Numbered from the stretch's first letter, positions 1 to 12,835 are shown. The stretch is 60,000 bases of DNA from Cryptomeria japonica (GCF_030272615.1 NC_081412.1:476417657-476477656); one strand, 5' to 3'. Made by a program: numbers and translations. The notes: generated by a model from the sequence alone, not told the origin.

Positions 1-1425
1 CCCGCCAATTTCTTGGGGTTAAGCTTTATTTTATGATTGGATTGCACTCCTAAAATTTCAGGAAAAATGTTCGGGACCATGTGCACTCCGGGCGCCATGG
101 TCCTCTCCGGGCGCCATGGTCCCGACAACTTTTCACCAAATTTTCAAGGCCGTCGGATATGATGATTTTAGAGAGAATCTCGAAGTTACAGGTGATTTCG
201 AGATGTTTTGACCCCCGAAATCAAGCCCCCAAGTTCAAAATAGGACCTAATTAGGGTTTTTGATTAAATGATGTATTAGAGGAATAAAATGAAAGGGGCA
301 CGCTTTAATGAAAAGGGCCCAACTTTATGATATGGGAGATGATAAAATAGAACCCTAGACCTAATTAATTTAATTAATTAAGTGCTAAAGGGGAAATGCA
401 GTGCAAAATGAAAAATGCGCCAAGGCGGGTGCTAAACTAGGTGTGAAATTGTACCACCCTAGCAAGTGCGTACAATTTACGACGCTACACAAGCATTCAA
501 GCATTCCTTCAAGCAATTGAGCATTCTAAGTCTCCATTCAAGGCTAGGTGTTGCATTCAAGACAAGGATTCAACCGTTGAAGAGGAGATCACATACAACA
601 TACAACATACTACATACATTACACCTTCGCATGTAAGAATACAAACATTCTTACAACAAGGTATCAGTACTTGTTTACATTACAAACATTTACATTTACA
701 ACATTCTCATTTCTTGGTTAATTCCAAAACCAGGGTTTGACCTAAAGGCAAACCCCTCATCCCTAACCCCCCAATCATCCTCTCTTTTTTGTGTGTAGGT
801 TGCAGGTACGCGGCTGTAATTGAAGATCTGGAATCCTTGTGCAGAGACGAACAAATCCCCCTTCATTTCGTGGATTTTTCAGAGGACTGTGTGCACGCCG
901 GGCACCATCGTCCTTTCAACTTTTGCTCAAATTTGCAGAACAGCACCGTCTCGACATTTTATTGCTAATTCCAGGTCCGCAGCTTCATCCTGTATCCCTA
1001 TCTTTGTTTATAAGTGAATCTTTCCTGCTTTGCATGCATTCTTAGTTCAATCTTTCTATCTACATTCTTTACAAAAGAGGGTATCCTTGCTATCACAACC
1101 CTTGAAACTCATTTAGAATCCAATCTTGCATTGTGCGGGATTGGATCTTGTGGGTTTCAACCCCTCTTTTGAATGTAAAGTCTCTCCTAAGTGAAAACCA
1201 TCAACCCTAGTGACTCTCCCTTCTCTCTCCTTGGAGTTGGGGAGGGGAGAACAACTAGGGTTCAATTTTTCCACTTTACACCCTACAAATAGATTGACTC
1301 CTAACATTAATTGCATCTTCTTCTAGTCTTGGATCTATTTATGAGATCAGATTACTGCATTTAGTAATCTTCACCTGCTCTATGTTGTTATGTCTTGTCG
1401 ACTGAAGATATTCTGATATTCTCAT
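1..1425 (+). repeat. Probable LTR-element terminal region, partial at window edge
   Basis: No credible coding region is visible. The right edge at about 1431-1442 reads TGGTATCAAAAC, a degraded match to the tRNA-iMet primer-binding site, which suggests that the preceding sequence is the 3' part of an LTR and that internal sequence starts near 1432. A motif close to CCGGGCGCCATGGTCC occurs twice in tandem at about 86-121, and a weaker copy sits near 890. No partner LTR is in the window, so the assignment is inference. It could equally be unrelated old repeat. Confidence 0.35.
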
Positions 1426-2182
1426 TATTGTGGTATCAAAACTTTTGGAGCCACTCAACAACTAGCAACTTGTATTCCATTGAATGTGGCCACCTCACCT
1501 TTCTACCTGCGATCAGATTAGACTTCAAACTATTCCATTCGATGTATTCATGAAACCCATCTCTGGAAGCAAAAATTTTCCTTCCACCTAGATGGACATC
1601 GATTCATTATATATGCTCCACATCCTCAACACTTTCATCTATGTCATCTAGTCAACCTCATTCAACCACCCACGTGGACCACTCACATATCAGCATTGAT
1701 TGGTTAGGAGAAAGCATGTCATTTTTGGTCTATCTCGACAATTAGAGGCATTTCGCCAAGACTCCTCACAGTCACAGTGAAGTAGAACTCATATCGCTAT
1801 AGTCTCAAAGGACATGCAAGAAGAATTTTGAGTTATGTTGAAAGGGTAAGTCACACCTAAAAACAAACCTTGTCTGAAAGACTCCATGAGATCACAAAGA
1901 AGAGATCATATTGTTATATTTTCAACTAGTCAGCAAGAGGCAAAAGTTGTTTTGTTGAAACACCAAGTCATCCAAAAAGAAAACTATGTCGGCAAGACAT
2001 CTCAAGGTTACAACAAAAAGACTTTTATCGCAACCGCATCAAGGGTCTGGAAAGAGGAAAAATGAGTCTTGTTGAAAGGAAAAGTCTCATCGACAAAGGG
2101 ACATGTCAATGAGACACATCCAATGTTTCCTCGAAATAGGAAAATAGGCATGTCGTGGGGGTTCTACACAGACCAAACTAAT
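1426..2182. other. Unassigned stretch, possible internal region of the left-edge element
   Basis: No reading frame I recognise. From about 1850 the sequence is built from degenerate words such as AAGTCACACC and AAGACATC. The same style resumes at 6729-7140 on the other side of the gag-only element, so the two stretches were probably one block before that insertion. Confidence 0.3.
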
Positions 2183-3357
2183 TATTGGCATTTGATGTTC
2201 TGGTGATGCTCTAATGAAGATTGGTAGTCTTTGATGATTGCAGATGCTTAGGAGTTGTCATTGATGAAAACTCCACCTATTGTTTTGATATAGTATAATG
2301 TTTTGGTTAATCGGTTCTCTGGAGTATGTCTTATGTGATTAGTTTGCCCAGTGAAGCTCAATGTAAAGGTTTGAGAGAACTTTTCATTTTTGATGAAGCA
2401 TATTTTGGTTTTTGTGATTAGGAATGATTGGTTAAGTATCAGAAGCTTGTTATCATGCAAATCTACCCTCTGGTATTGATTTTGTCACTTGTTTGAAAAT
2501 TTGGTATCTATTAGAGCAGCAAAGTAGAGTATTCTTCATGTTTAATGATGTAGTGTGTTTCCAAATTGTGTAAGTCAATTCTGGTGGTTGGAATTGTGTT
2601 TGGGAGCTATGTGAGACCTATAGGAAGCATGTGATAATGTGTTTTGGGTCTAGTATAATTTTTTTGAAAATATTGAAGCTGACTTGTAGCTACATGCTTC
2701 ATGTTGCGTGTTATGTGACTTTTGGAAGCCGACTTGCAGGAGATTAATCCTGCTAATATGGATATATATAAAGATCGATTTGGATGATGCATTTAGAGTG
2801 TGATGTAATGTGGTAGACTATTTTGGAGTGATTGAGTGCAGTTTCATGTGCACATTTTGATCTTGGTTGATCTGGTGAGTAGTTGCAAAGCAAAATAGAG
2901 CAGATAAGAAGATCAGTTACATTGGATCATTTTGCACCTAATCGGAACTATTTTTTGGCATAGTTTGATGCTATTTCTCAGTTCACTACTTATTTTAACT
3001 ATTTCATAATAAATTTTAAGGCAATGAGCCTTCCTCTAGATTGTAGCCCTTTGTACTTAAGCAGTGAGCTCTAGTCAATATGTCTAAATTCAAGTGTGTT
3101 CCCTTTATGTAATATTATTTTAATAGTGGCCATAGTGGAATAATATCGTGGGTTCAAATCCCACCATGGTTTTTCCCATTTGGGTTTCCACATAAAAAAT
3201 TTGGTGTTATGATTTTCTGGTTGATTATCTTGTGTTTCTACATTTTACTTTCTTGCATATGCTTCCAGTGGTTTGAGATTAAGTCATAAAATTTGATTAC
3301 CAATAGATCACTTATTCACCCCCCCCCCCCCCCTCTTAGTGATCCTTGATTCCAACA
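2183..3357 (+). repeat. 5' LTR of the gag-only element
   Basis: Begins TATTGGCATTTGATG and ends GATCCTTGATTCCAACA, matching 5558-6728 with many substitutions. A copia-type block near 3160-3205 pairs GTGGTTTTTCCC with GGGTTTCCAC. A C-tract (about 3320-3333) lies just before the end. Confidence 0.75.
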
Positions 3358-3359
3358 AT

Positions 3360-3371
3360 TGGTATCAGAGC
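3360..3371 (+). promoter_or_regulatory. Primer-binding site, tRNA-iMet
   Basis: TGGTATCAGAGC two bases after the LTR end, the standard plant initiator-methionine primer site for minus-strand synthesis. Confidence 0.85.
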
Positions 3372-3372
3372 C

Positions 3373-4575
3373 TAGTTCCTCCAAGGAATCCTAACCACTT
3401 CAGGAAGGTTCGAGAGATTCAATCAATAGATTCTGGTTTACACAGACAACTTTGTGTGGCACTTAAGGATCATGATGCAGCAAGAAATGAAATAAGTTCC
3501 TTAAAGAGAAAATTGAATGCAACTGAAGACTTCATTAAGGATTTGAAAGATCAAGTGAACACTTCAAGAGATAAGAGGAAAGAGTTGATGGACAAACTAA
3601 AGGAAAAAGAAGAACAATGCATGGAGAATTAGGACAAAGTTGATGAATGTGATAAGCTTACCAGAGATAATGTTGCATTGAAGAATGAGATGAAATCTAT
3701 TGTGATGATGTTGACTAAGGAGATTGAAGACCAGAAAAAGAATGCAGAAAGTCTGACTCAATCACTAAAAGATAGATCAAATGAACGCTTCAAACTTACC
3801 TAAGAGAATGATTAGTTGAAGCTTGAGTTGACACAATCAAGGAATGATGGACAAGAACTTGAAAGACAAATTGTTGTCCTAAGGGAAGAACTTGTTACTG
3901 CAAATGAATACAAAGACAAATTCAATGCTAGCTCAGCAAGGCTTGATGAGACGTTGGATAGTTAGAGACATGAAAAAGACATAAGAGGACTTGGATATGA
4001 AAAAGGTGAATCCTTTGGTTCTAGACAGAGCAATGCAAAGCCTAAAAACAAGAATCCTTTGGTAAGACAACCTAATGCCTATAAATTAAACGGTAGATGT
4101 TTTACTTGCAATAAATTTGGTCATATGGAAAATCAATGCAGAAGTAGGATGAATAATGGAATGGACAATATAAACAATGGTCCTATCTTTACCGGTTAGT
4201 GTTCATATGCAATAATTTTGGTCACAAGTCAAATATGTGCTAGCAATAATGACCAATTTTCAGAACAAGAGATGTTATGCTTGTGGAATGTTTGGACATA
4301 TCTCTAACCAATGCAGGATGAGACCAAACTAGATGAATTTCAGACCTATGTAAAGAAGTGATGTTTTCCATGAATGCAACAAGCCTGGTCACATTGCAAA
4401 ATAATACAGAAGAAAGAATAATGGTCTGGTAAACAAAGGCAAATCAGATGAGAAAGGAAAAGAAAAAGTAGAAGAAATTAGAGATCAACATAAGAAGATG
4501 TGGGTTAAGGAGGACTCCAATGTACAAATTGGCTCCACACCTCCATCTGGTGACGGAACCTCATCTAGTAACTAG
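3373..4575 (+). pseudogene. Gag-like gene of the gag-only element, broken
   Basis: The first open part (to 3632) encodes a highly charged, heptad-like helix rich in Lys and Glu, which predicts a coiled coil, and then meets an in-frame TAG. Further stops follow. CCHC zinc knuckles can still be read at 4098-4139 and 4273-4314, each Cys-X2-Cys-X4-His-X4-Cys. A third, frameshifted knuckle (NKPGHIAK) lies near 4375-4415. In the family, Gag packages the RNA in virus-like particles. The coiled coil plus several knuckles suggests a copia-like gag, but I cannot name the lineage. No pol follows. Confidence 0.65.
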
Positions 4576-4884
4576 GGCTTTTTGGCCTTAGGGGGAGTTT
4601 TTCATGCAGATTCATAGAACCCCCTCTTCATAGATCTGTAACCAATTCTGAAAGGTTGATGAAAGTTTAAATCATGTATGCAGATGTTATCCAGAATATT
4701 GGATGAAAATTTGAGGCTCCAGTAAGTGATTTCATGAATATCATGGTAACCAATTAAAGCATTTATTACAATGCAGAATTAAGTTATCAGAGGTTTAATG
4801 AGATGAGATTGTAGTAGATTTAAAAGATGTGGAGAGAGATAAAGAAAGCCTGAGAATTGCAATGAAGCTTGTGTAGATGAGGTT

Positions 4885-5331
4885 TTGGATGAGGGCAGAA
4901 AAATCTTCAAATCATGTATGTTTTTGCCCAGATTCACTGCAGACATTGATTGGCAAATAAGAGAACTTGAGGGTAAGTTAGCTAGTATAGGACATTCTTT
5001 CGCACCTCAATTAATTTTCCCAAGTACCCTTGAAGAACAAATTTTGGATTATGCTACTAAAATAAAGAGTTTGAATCAAGACAAGAATAGAATTCTAAGC
5101 AGAGTTGGTGAAAGGAGTTTGATAACTCCCCGGATGGATACCATGTTGGGAGCACAACAAGATGCAATAAGTGCCTTAGGCAAACCTATTCAATGTGACC
5201 TTCTCAATCTTGAGATTCATGCATTTATGTACAGTGCTTTAATAAATGTCTTTCATTGTTTCCTAAGAGGATGGAACAAATATTTGAAGTCCTTAAAGGT
5301 GACTTACTCAAACATCTTTAAGTTTATATAA
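4885..5331 (+). CDS. Unrecognised 148-codon frame between gag and the 3' LTR
   Basis: An open frame whose first codon is TTG, so the true start is unknown and it may be the remnant of a longer frame. The product is mixed hydrophobic and charged with a helical middle (residues about 20-80) and a Phe/Ile-rich tail. It shows no retroviral catalytic motif. It sits where a copia element would carry pol and may be a residual or acquired frame of the element. Function unknown; it could be chance. Confidence 0.25.
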   Translation: MDEGRKIFKSCMFLPRFTADIDWQIRELEGKLASIGHSFAPQLIFPSTLEEQILDYATKIKSLNQDKNRILSRVGERSLITPRMDTMLGAQQDAISALGKPIQCDLLNLEIHAFMYSALINVFHCFLRGWNKYLKSLKVTYSNIFKFI

Positions 5332-5540
5332 ATAAGCACATTCATTCATTCATTCTTTTGTTCATATGTGTTGGTGGATTCCCACCCTTTCCCATTGATG
5401 TCAAAGGGGGAGAGAGAGAGCAGTAAAAAATGGAGTAATTAGTTCAGGGGGAGTTAGTGTAGATTGAGTGTACATAATTTAGATTTTTGGTGTTAGAACA
5501 ATTTTGGGATACTTATCATTTTTTACCAATGTCGTCATCA

Positions 5541-5557
5541 ATGCCAAAGGAAGATAT
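5541..5557 (+). promoter_or_regulatory. Polypurine tract of the gag-only element
   Basis: CCAAAGGAAGA directly precedes the 3' LTR start TGTTGGCATTTGA. This resembles the copia polypurine form (CAAAGGGGGAGA), with some decay. Confidence 0.6.
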
Positions 5558-6728
5558 TGTTGGCATTTGATTTTCTGATGATGCTCTGGTGAAGATTGGT
5601 AGTTTCTAATGATTGTAGATGCTTAGGAGATCTATCATTGATGGAAACTCAGCCTGTTGATTTTATTTGGTATGAAGTTTTGGTTAACTGATTATCTGGA
5701 GTATGTCTTTTATGATCAGTTTTTCCAATGAAGCTTAATGTATAGGTTTGAGAGCACTTTTGATTTTCGGTGAAGCGGATTTTGGTTTTTGTGATGGGGG
5801 TTGATTGGTTAAGTATTAGAAGCATGTTATCATGCAAATATACCCTCCAGTATTGATTATGTCACTTTTTTCAAGATCTAGTATTTGGTAGAGTAGCAAT
5901 GCAGAGTATTCTTCATGTTTGATGATGTAGTGTGCGTCTGGATTGTTTAAGTTAATTCTGGTGGTTGGAATTGTGTTTGGGATTTATGTGAGATCTATAG
6001 GAAGCATGTGATAATGTGTTTTGGGTCCGATACAAAGTTTTTGAAAAGATTGAAGATGACTTGTAGCTACACGTTTCATATTGTGTGTTATGCAAAATTT
6101 GGAAGCCGGCCTGTAGGAGATTAATCTTGCTAATCTGGATATATATAAGACCAATTTGGATGATGTATTAAGAGTGTAGTGTGATGTGATAGACCATTTT
6201 GGAGTGATTGAGCACAGTTTCACATGTGCATTTTGATCTTGGTTGATCCAGTGAGCAGTTGCAGAGCAGAACAAAGCAGATAAGCAGATCAGTTGCAACG
6301 GATCATTTTGCACCTAGTTAGAACTGATTTTTGGCATAGTCAAATGTTATTTCCTTGTTCACTACTTATTGTAACTAGTTCGTAATCATTTGTAAGGTAG
6401 TGAGCCTTCCTCTGAGTTGTAGCCCTTTGTACATGAGCAGTGAGCTCTAAGAAGTATGCCTGAATGCAAGTGCATCCCCTTTATGTAATATTGTTTTGCT
6501 ACTGGCCATAGTGGAATAATATTGTGGGTTCAAATCCCACCATGGTTTTTCCCATTTTGGTTTCCACACAAAAATTATGGTGTTACGATTTTGTGGTTGA
6601 TTATCTTGTGTTTCTGCATTTTACTTTCTTGCATATGCTTCCAATGGTTTGAGATTAAGTCAAAAAATTTGATTTCTGGTAGATCACTAATTCACCCCCC
6701 CCCCTCTCTGTGATCCTTGATTCCAATA
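5558..6728 (+). repeat. 3' LTR of the gag-only element
   Basis: Starts TGTTGGCATTTGATT and ends near GATCCTTGATTCCAATA. It is homologous to 2183-3357 along its length, including the GTGGTTTTTCCC block (about 6543-6580) and the C-tract before the end. Confidence 0.75.
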
Positions 6729-8974
6729 GGTCTTACCGAACAACAAGGTTACACCAAACAAGAAGCCATATCGCCCAGACACAACCAAAGTCACAATGAA
6801 CTGGGAGATATCAGTATGACACAAAAAACCTATGAAGCCCAAAAGAAGTCACACTGATAGGCAAAGTCATACCTAAAGATCTCATATTAGCAAGACAGTT
6901 GAAATTCACACCAAAATAGGGACATTAGTATGATACAAAGGAAATGCATAGCCCAAAATAGATCTCACTAAAGTACAAAGTCACATCGAAATACAAAGGT
7001 TTCGCTGAGACATGAAAGACCTCACACCGAAAAGCTTCAAATCTATGGAATTTTAACAATACATTTTTGAAACAAGATTGACAAAACCCGATGGAACTAT
7101 AAAGTAGTCAAGGAATCTTGCTGAAGTGAGATCTCACCTCAATCAACACAGGAACTCAAAGAGTGGCAGCAGACACACTATGAAGTGACATGAAAGAGCT
7201 CCCATGCAATGATACTGATTTTGAACCACATGAATCCAACTCGATCCAACACATCTTCGCCTCATCTCTTTTATCTTCTACAACCATTTCTTCTCCCACT
7301 GAGCATGTTGACATCAATGACAACACTATGCCAACCAATGGAAGTCAACAAGTTAAAAGAAGGCTACCTCAGCATTTCATGTATCCATTACATCTTGACT
7401 ACTAGGGAATGGCTCCATAATTCTGGTACGCTCGAACTTGCACTCAAATCCTTGCTCCAATCACAAGTCTTACTACTTGAATGTTCTCATTATTGATGCC
7501 TTGATATGGCTAAACAAAGTGGGTCTTACTCAATTAGGACTTACAACAAGAACATCGAGATTTGTGAGAGACAATAAGGAGAATCAATACAAGGAGTTGT
7601 ATACCATTATGGATTCAAGATGCAGGTCAAGATAAATAGATTGAGAAAATGCAATGACAAATTTTGTATTTACTTTAATGCAAAAGTTGGAATGCAAGAT
7701 TCCTTACAAGAATAGAGAAGAAAGTAAGAAAGAAATAATTATCCATGTCATCGTCGCCTGACATAGAGAGTGAGGAAGATGAGGTAAAAAGAGTTGAAAG
7801 AGAAACTCCCAGATCAGGCCCACCTACACGACAAGTCCCCCTTCTTGATGAGGATCAACAATACTAGACCCTCTTCACTCCTACACTCTTCACAAAAAAC
7901 CCTAGAGACATACAAGGTGATGCCTCTCACCAACAAGAAGTCTATAGAATGGGCCTTTATCGGATGCATGGCAACACAAAAGTATATATTGAAAGATATA
8001 GGTAAAAGAACAAAACTATGTCACATTTTAGGCCCACTTATCAGCACAAGTTAATTTAAGTAATTCTAACTCAAAATTAATTTAAGTCAAACATATGGTC
8101 TATATAGATTCATTATAGATAATTTATATATGGGCCACAACTTTTCCAATTGGAAATGTCTACTAAATATATATTTTATACCACTTTGGGTCTAATCACC
8201 AAAAAAAATTAAAAAAATCAATGTTCCAACAACTCCTACTCTTATAAATAATATTTTTTTTGAAATGTGAAAATACCCTTTTATATATCTATAAGTGAAT
8301 TTTCCAAACTATATATATTTTAATATTTTAATTAGTTTTTATATTTTATTTTTATTAAAAGCAAGTCATCAACACTAAACTATAATGTCGATTATCTTGT
8401 CAAGGAAAAATGCTAAAATTTATTTAAAAATTTTGGAAAAAAATATGATGCAGTAGAGAAAAGAATCTATGTCAAGATTATGTAATTCTTTTCTAATTTG
8501 GATAAATAATTAATAAAAAAGATGGCGGCAATTGGAAAGAGTTATATTTTAGCACATCCAACTTTTCAAATTTATTGAAAAATATATATTTATAAAGAAT
8601 AGTAAAAAATATATCCATGCTCTAAAGTTTCAAGTTATCAATATACACAAAAAAAATGAAGAAAAAAGGTAAAATTTACTAAATAAAGTGTGGTGGCTTT
8701 TGTAACTTCAATTTCAGCATTTTATCAGCAACTAAATTATAGTGTTTACTTTATAAAAAACTACATTCAATTAATTTTAAAATTTTTTGTTAAAATTACA
8801 AACATAAAATAGACAAAAGAATATAAATTTTATTAGTTTACATCATTTCAAAATTCAAAACATATTTTTCACTTTCTATTAATTTAATTTAAAAAGTTGA
8901 ATCAGCATTTAATTTTAAAAGTTCAATCAGTATTAACCATTTCCTTTATAAAAGTGTGACACAATGTTGTACTT
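6729..8974. other. Unassigned AT-rich stretch with possible decayed frames
   Basis: 6729-7140 continues the degenerate AAGTCACACC-type sequence seen left of 2183. Two weak coding-like patches follow. About 7507-7640 reads MAKQSGSYSIRTYNKNIEIC before a stop. About 7747-8035 encodes an acidic, Ser/Glu-rich stretch (MSSSPDIESEEDEV) with one TAG at about 7865 and then 50 more open codons. I recognise neither. 8050-8930 is very AT-rich with no frame, and I see nothing identifiable in it. Confidence 0.4.
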
Positions 8975-10584
8975 TGGTGCAGGAGCACCTTGCAGACTTT
9001 CAAGACCATTTGAGCAATGAAGGCTCTCGGAGGTGTTTGTAGGTTCCTTGAATGTTTTTAAGTTGTAATAAGGTCTTTCAAGACCATTCATTTTGTTTTT
9101 ATTAGTCATGTAAGGCCTTGATGCCATTTTGTAGTGTAAACTTCGTAGGACCTATTTGGTCAACCATGGTCAAATGACATCCAAAATGTCTAAATGAGGA
9201 AAGAATTATATTTTGGCTCCTATGTGGCCTATTTTTAAGGTTTATGATGTGTCCTAATATATTAGATAGGCAGGTGTCATAGATTGTCAAGTTTTGTGCA
9301 AAGTTGTCAAGTTTGGATGACAACTTTTATTGTCAATTTGTAACTAATCTCCCTCCAATGGCTACCTAATTAAAATTTCAATTGGATTCAATTGAGGAGG
9401 TTGGAGATACCTTTCTTAAGGCCTTGGAGGTTGAGGATAAAGGATTGATGAAGTTCTGATGAAGCTTTGGATGTAAGACAGTGATCAAATTTAATAAACA
9501 CTCAAAAATTTACACAAATTCGTTGTAACAATGCCTTGTACGAACTCCATGTCCAGGATAAATCATTGATTTGAATAGGCCTATGTTTTGATGTTAATTT
9601 TTCTTTGATTTGGCAAGAAAATATTGAGAAATAAGTGAGATATCTGCATTTTTGTGAAAGGTGGTCTGAAAACCCTCCAAAACCAAGGTTTCCGAGGAAA
9701 TGCTTTCTTAACCCCACATTCCTCTAGCCAAATTGGCTCAAAATATGAGGAATGGTAGGGGAGAAAATTTAATTTAATATTTTTAAGGTTTCTAAGTGGG
9801 TCGTTGAACTGGTGAAATTTGGGATCAAGCCCTAGGATAGGCATCCTCATGTGACTAGCCAATTTTGACTATTAAAAATTGTGCAACAACAGAAACAAGA
9901 GTGGTGGACCCTATATAATAGTAGATTTGGTGATTTAGGATGTCTGTAGACCTTTCCCATCCATTCTTGTCTTTAGATCAATCCATTGGTGTATGGTTTA
10001 TTTGTAAAAGTGGCCTAAAAGCCCTATTAGGCCTCCTATAGCAGCAGCGTTTGACCCAATCAATGTAAGAGTTGGGGTCTGAGTTTTGGAAAAGTTTTAT
10101 GTCACCAAAGGAGACATAAAAAAGTGTTAATATTATGTGGTGTCATTAAGATAATTTCAATTTTTTCCCTTAGAGGCTCAAACCAGGGCTACTAGGAATA
10201 GGCATCTTATAGAGGGCAAGTCACCTTGATTGAAACTGTACAACAAAAAGGGTGTTGTCTTGGTTGTAGTCAATGTATCTAGGGTTGGAAAAGAGGTTCT
10301 ATAGGTTCCATACCTACTCTTTAATGGTGGATTTGTTATAATCCAAGTTGGTCATAGGTGGATACAGGAATTTTAGTTTCAAGGAGAGACTTGATGTGAG
10401 AAGTTGTATCTCAATGAGTTGTTTAGGGATCAAAAGGGTTCCCATTGAATAAAGGGAAGTGTAGAGGTGCCCTTTCATGTTGTTTCTAGGATTATCCAAG
10501 AATCCATTAATGTTGAGACCTTAATTGAGGGTCTTGGAGAGTGAGTTTGTGTGAGAGGCCTTTGTTCCTTGGGGCTCTACATCA
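8975..10584 (+). repeat. 5' LTR of the chromovirus
   Basis: Begins TGGTGCAGGAGCACC and ends GGGGCTCTACATCA. It aligns along its length with 51070-52690. Confidence 0.88.
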
Positions 10585-10587
10585 TAT

Positions 10588-10600
10588 TGGTATCAGAGCA
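10588..10600 (+). promoter_or_regulatory. Primer-binding site, tRNA-iMet
   Basis: TGGTATCAGAGCA lies three bases after the LTR end. Its last base is the A of the gag ATG. Confidence 0.9.
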
Positions 10601-11324
10601 TGTCTAATCATTGGGAGGACAAATTTTGGTGTATGTTAGCAGAAGAGAGCCAAGAAGAGGCTATCATAATGCCTCCAAAGGGAATGTCTGTAGAGGTGGC
10701 TAAGAAATTCCAAGAGATGGAAAACATGATCAAGATTGGGGTCCAGGAGGCACTCAAGGCTGAACTAAAGGCAATGAAGAAAGGAAAAGGGCCAAGTGAG
10801 GAGACTGATGAAGAAGGGGAGCAAGAGGATGAAGAAGAAGAACCCCAAAGGTAGGAGCCAAAGATACCTATTGATCAAAGACAATTCCTTGAAGACCTAA
10901 AAACAATAGGCAAAGACTCTTCTAAAGCCAAGATGGAGATTCCTACCTATAGTGGGAAGATGAATGCTGAAGAACTTGTAGATTGGATAGATGCCTTGAA
11001 TAATTATTTTGAGTACAAGGAAGTGGCTAAGGAGAAGAAAGTGAAGTTTGCAAAGACCAAACTAAAGGGTGTTCCTTTAACCTAGTGGAACTATACTCAA
11101 GGTGAAAGGGTGAATATAGGCAGGAGTATGATTCATTCTTGGGATAGTGTCCAAACTCAAAGCCCGATTCATGCCTGTTGATTATGAAGTGTAGTTGTAT
11201 AGGAGAATGCAAAATCTGAAGCATAAGGACTTGGATGTGGCTTCCTACATAGAAGAATTTCACAAATTGAGTTTAAGATTAGGGCACCATGAAGATGAAA
11301 AGGAGAAGTTTTCTAGGTATTTGA
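10600..11324 (+). pseudogene. gag: Chromovirus gag, first part
   Basis: The ATG at 10600 overlaps the primer site. The N-terminus is Met- and Lys-rich and is followed by an acidic run (residues about 65-84) ending in an in-frame TAG at 10852-10854. The frame continues past it with retrotransposon-gag sequence (EELVDWIDALNNYFEYKEV, about 10970-11030). A second TAG follows in the position of a Gln codon near 11081. Both stops fit CAG-to-TAG change. Coding is cut at 11324 by a solo LTR and resumes at 12836. Confidence 0.8.
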
Positions 11325-12835
11325 TGTTGTCATATTGGCATAACTGATAATGTGAATGGATATTGGCATAATTATTGATGATATTGATGAACCGGTATAA
11401 GGACAGTTGGTGATGATATAGTTGAGATGTTGTTTGATGACTTGATGATCAGTTTGTGTTGTCATTGGTGGTAACTATGGTTACATTATTCTATCATGTT
11501 ATTTAAGTCATCTATGATTGACCGGAAAGCTATGGAATGGATTTGATAGTTAACTGGCAAATAGGACTTTAACCAGTAAATGTGAAACTATGTTATGTTT
11601 AAGTAATTGGATCTAGAGATTGACGAGGAATTTGGTGTTGTGGTTTGGAATATGTGTTTGTAACATTGTAATGAGGTTATGACCAAAACCACATCAATTT
11701 TTGGTTACTGGAAGTCATGTTTGTGATTGGCTAATGTATTTTATTTAGGGTTTTAGTAGGGTTTATGAACCTGTATTCAAATCTTATAACCGATAATGAT
11801 TTTGAGTTCGGTGGTGTATTACATTATGTTTTTAAGATGGTGATGACGTGGTTGAACCCGTGTGAAGTGTTAAAATGTTGTTTTGGCATGATTAAAGATG
11901 GAATCTCTTAGGAAACAATGAAGAACATAGAAGAATATTTTAAGGGCTTGATTGGTTATCAGATTGAAGTGCGGTGATGATTTATGATCATTCAACGGCT
12001 ATAATTGATTTGTAATTTGTTGTAATGATCAATATAATGATTTGTAATGATTTATAAAGATCTGTGATGATCTATGATGTAAATCTTAGTATGAGGTTAG
12101 GGTTTTGTAACCGACTAAGTTGTAAAGTCTATTTAGGGTAATTTTGTGATGATTTATTGTGTCGATGATCAAAAGAAGAGTGTGTGGCCAAACCAATGTG
12201 TGTGTCTGTAAGAGAGAAGAAGATTGGAGCAAAAAAGGATTTGTACAAGTAAGCAAAAAGTGCTATTTTTATATCATACATTTGTTCCCTAACAGTTGTA
12301 GCAGACTCAAAATCCCTTAACCAGGTAGGTCCTGATAGGCCTGATTGTATAAATCCCTTCACCGGGTGACTGATTAGCTTGGGTTATAAATTCTTTCACA
12401 AGGTTACTACTAACAGAGTAAAGCTCCTAAAAGGGCTGAGGTAAACCCCTTAACCGGGGGGACTCCTAACAGGTTCTGCTCCTAACCGAGCATAATTGTA
12501 AGCTCCTAACAGGGTGCATTCCGAAAGAGTGCAAGATCTTTTGGGTACCAATTCCCACCGTGGTTTTTCCCTTTTGGGATTCCACGTGAAAATATTGGTG
12601 TTCATATGGTGATTTGTTTGTGTTTGTGTTAAGTTGATATCTTTCTATTACATACATGATATGGAACACTTAAATGAGTAGTTTGATAAATTTGATTAGT
12701 AGATTGATTTTAGTGGCTACCGGTACTGGCTATGATCTGTTTTGGTGAAGTATTGATCGATTTGGTTTAAGATTTCAGTTTGTTGTTAATACTGATTCCC
12801 CCCCTCTCAGTATTAACCAGATCCTCTAAATAACA
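11325..12835 (+). mobile_element. Solo LTR (copia-type) inserted in chromovirus gag
   Basis: Starts TGTTGTCATATTGG and ends CTCTAAATAACA. It is flanked by TTTGA (11320-11324) and CTTGA (12836-12840), a 5-bp target duplication with one change. The gag frame is continuous across the site if the insert and one flank are removed. Inside, at about 12560-12600, is a block pairing GTGGTTTTTCCC with GGGATTCCACGTG. A C-tract lies at about 12798-12804. Short degenerate units like CTCCTAACAGGGT repeat between about 12300 and 12520. No internal domain is present, so this is a recombination-derived solo LTR. Confidence 0.85.

Larger units (their letters stand above)
2183..6728 (+). mobile_element. Gag-only LTR retrotransposon (TR-GAG-like, non-autonomous)
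   Basis: Two related LTRs of about 1.17 kb (2183-3357 and 5558-6728) bracket an internal domain of only 2.2 kb. A tRNA-iMet primer-binding site follows the left LTR. A purine-rich tract precedes the right one. The internal domain holds coiled-coil gag sequence and zinc knuckles, but no protease, integrase, RT or RNase H motif in any frame. Gag-only elements mobilised in trans are known in plants as TR-GAG. The LTR ends have drifted (TA for TG at the left start, TA for CA at the right end), and I found no matching target duplication, so the copy is old. Confidence 0.75.

Noticed and set aside
2178-6733. Target-site duplication for the gag-only element
   Set aside because: CTAAT on the left and GGTCT on the right do not match at the boundaries I can define.
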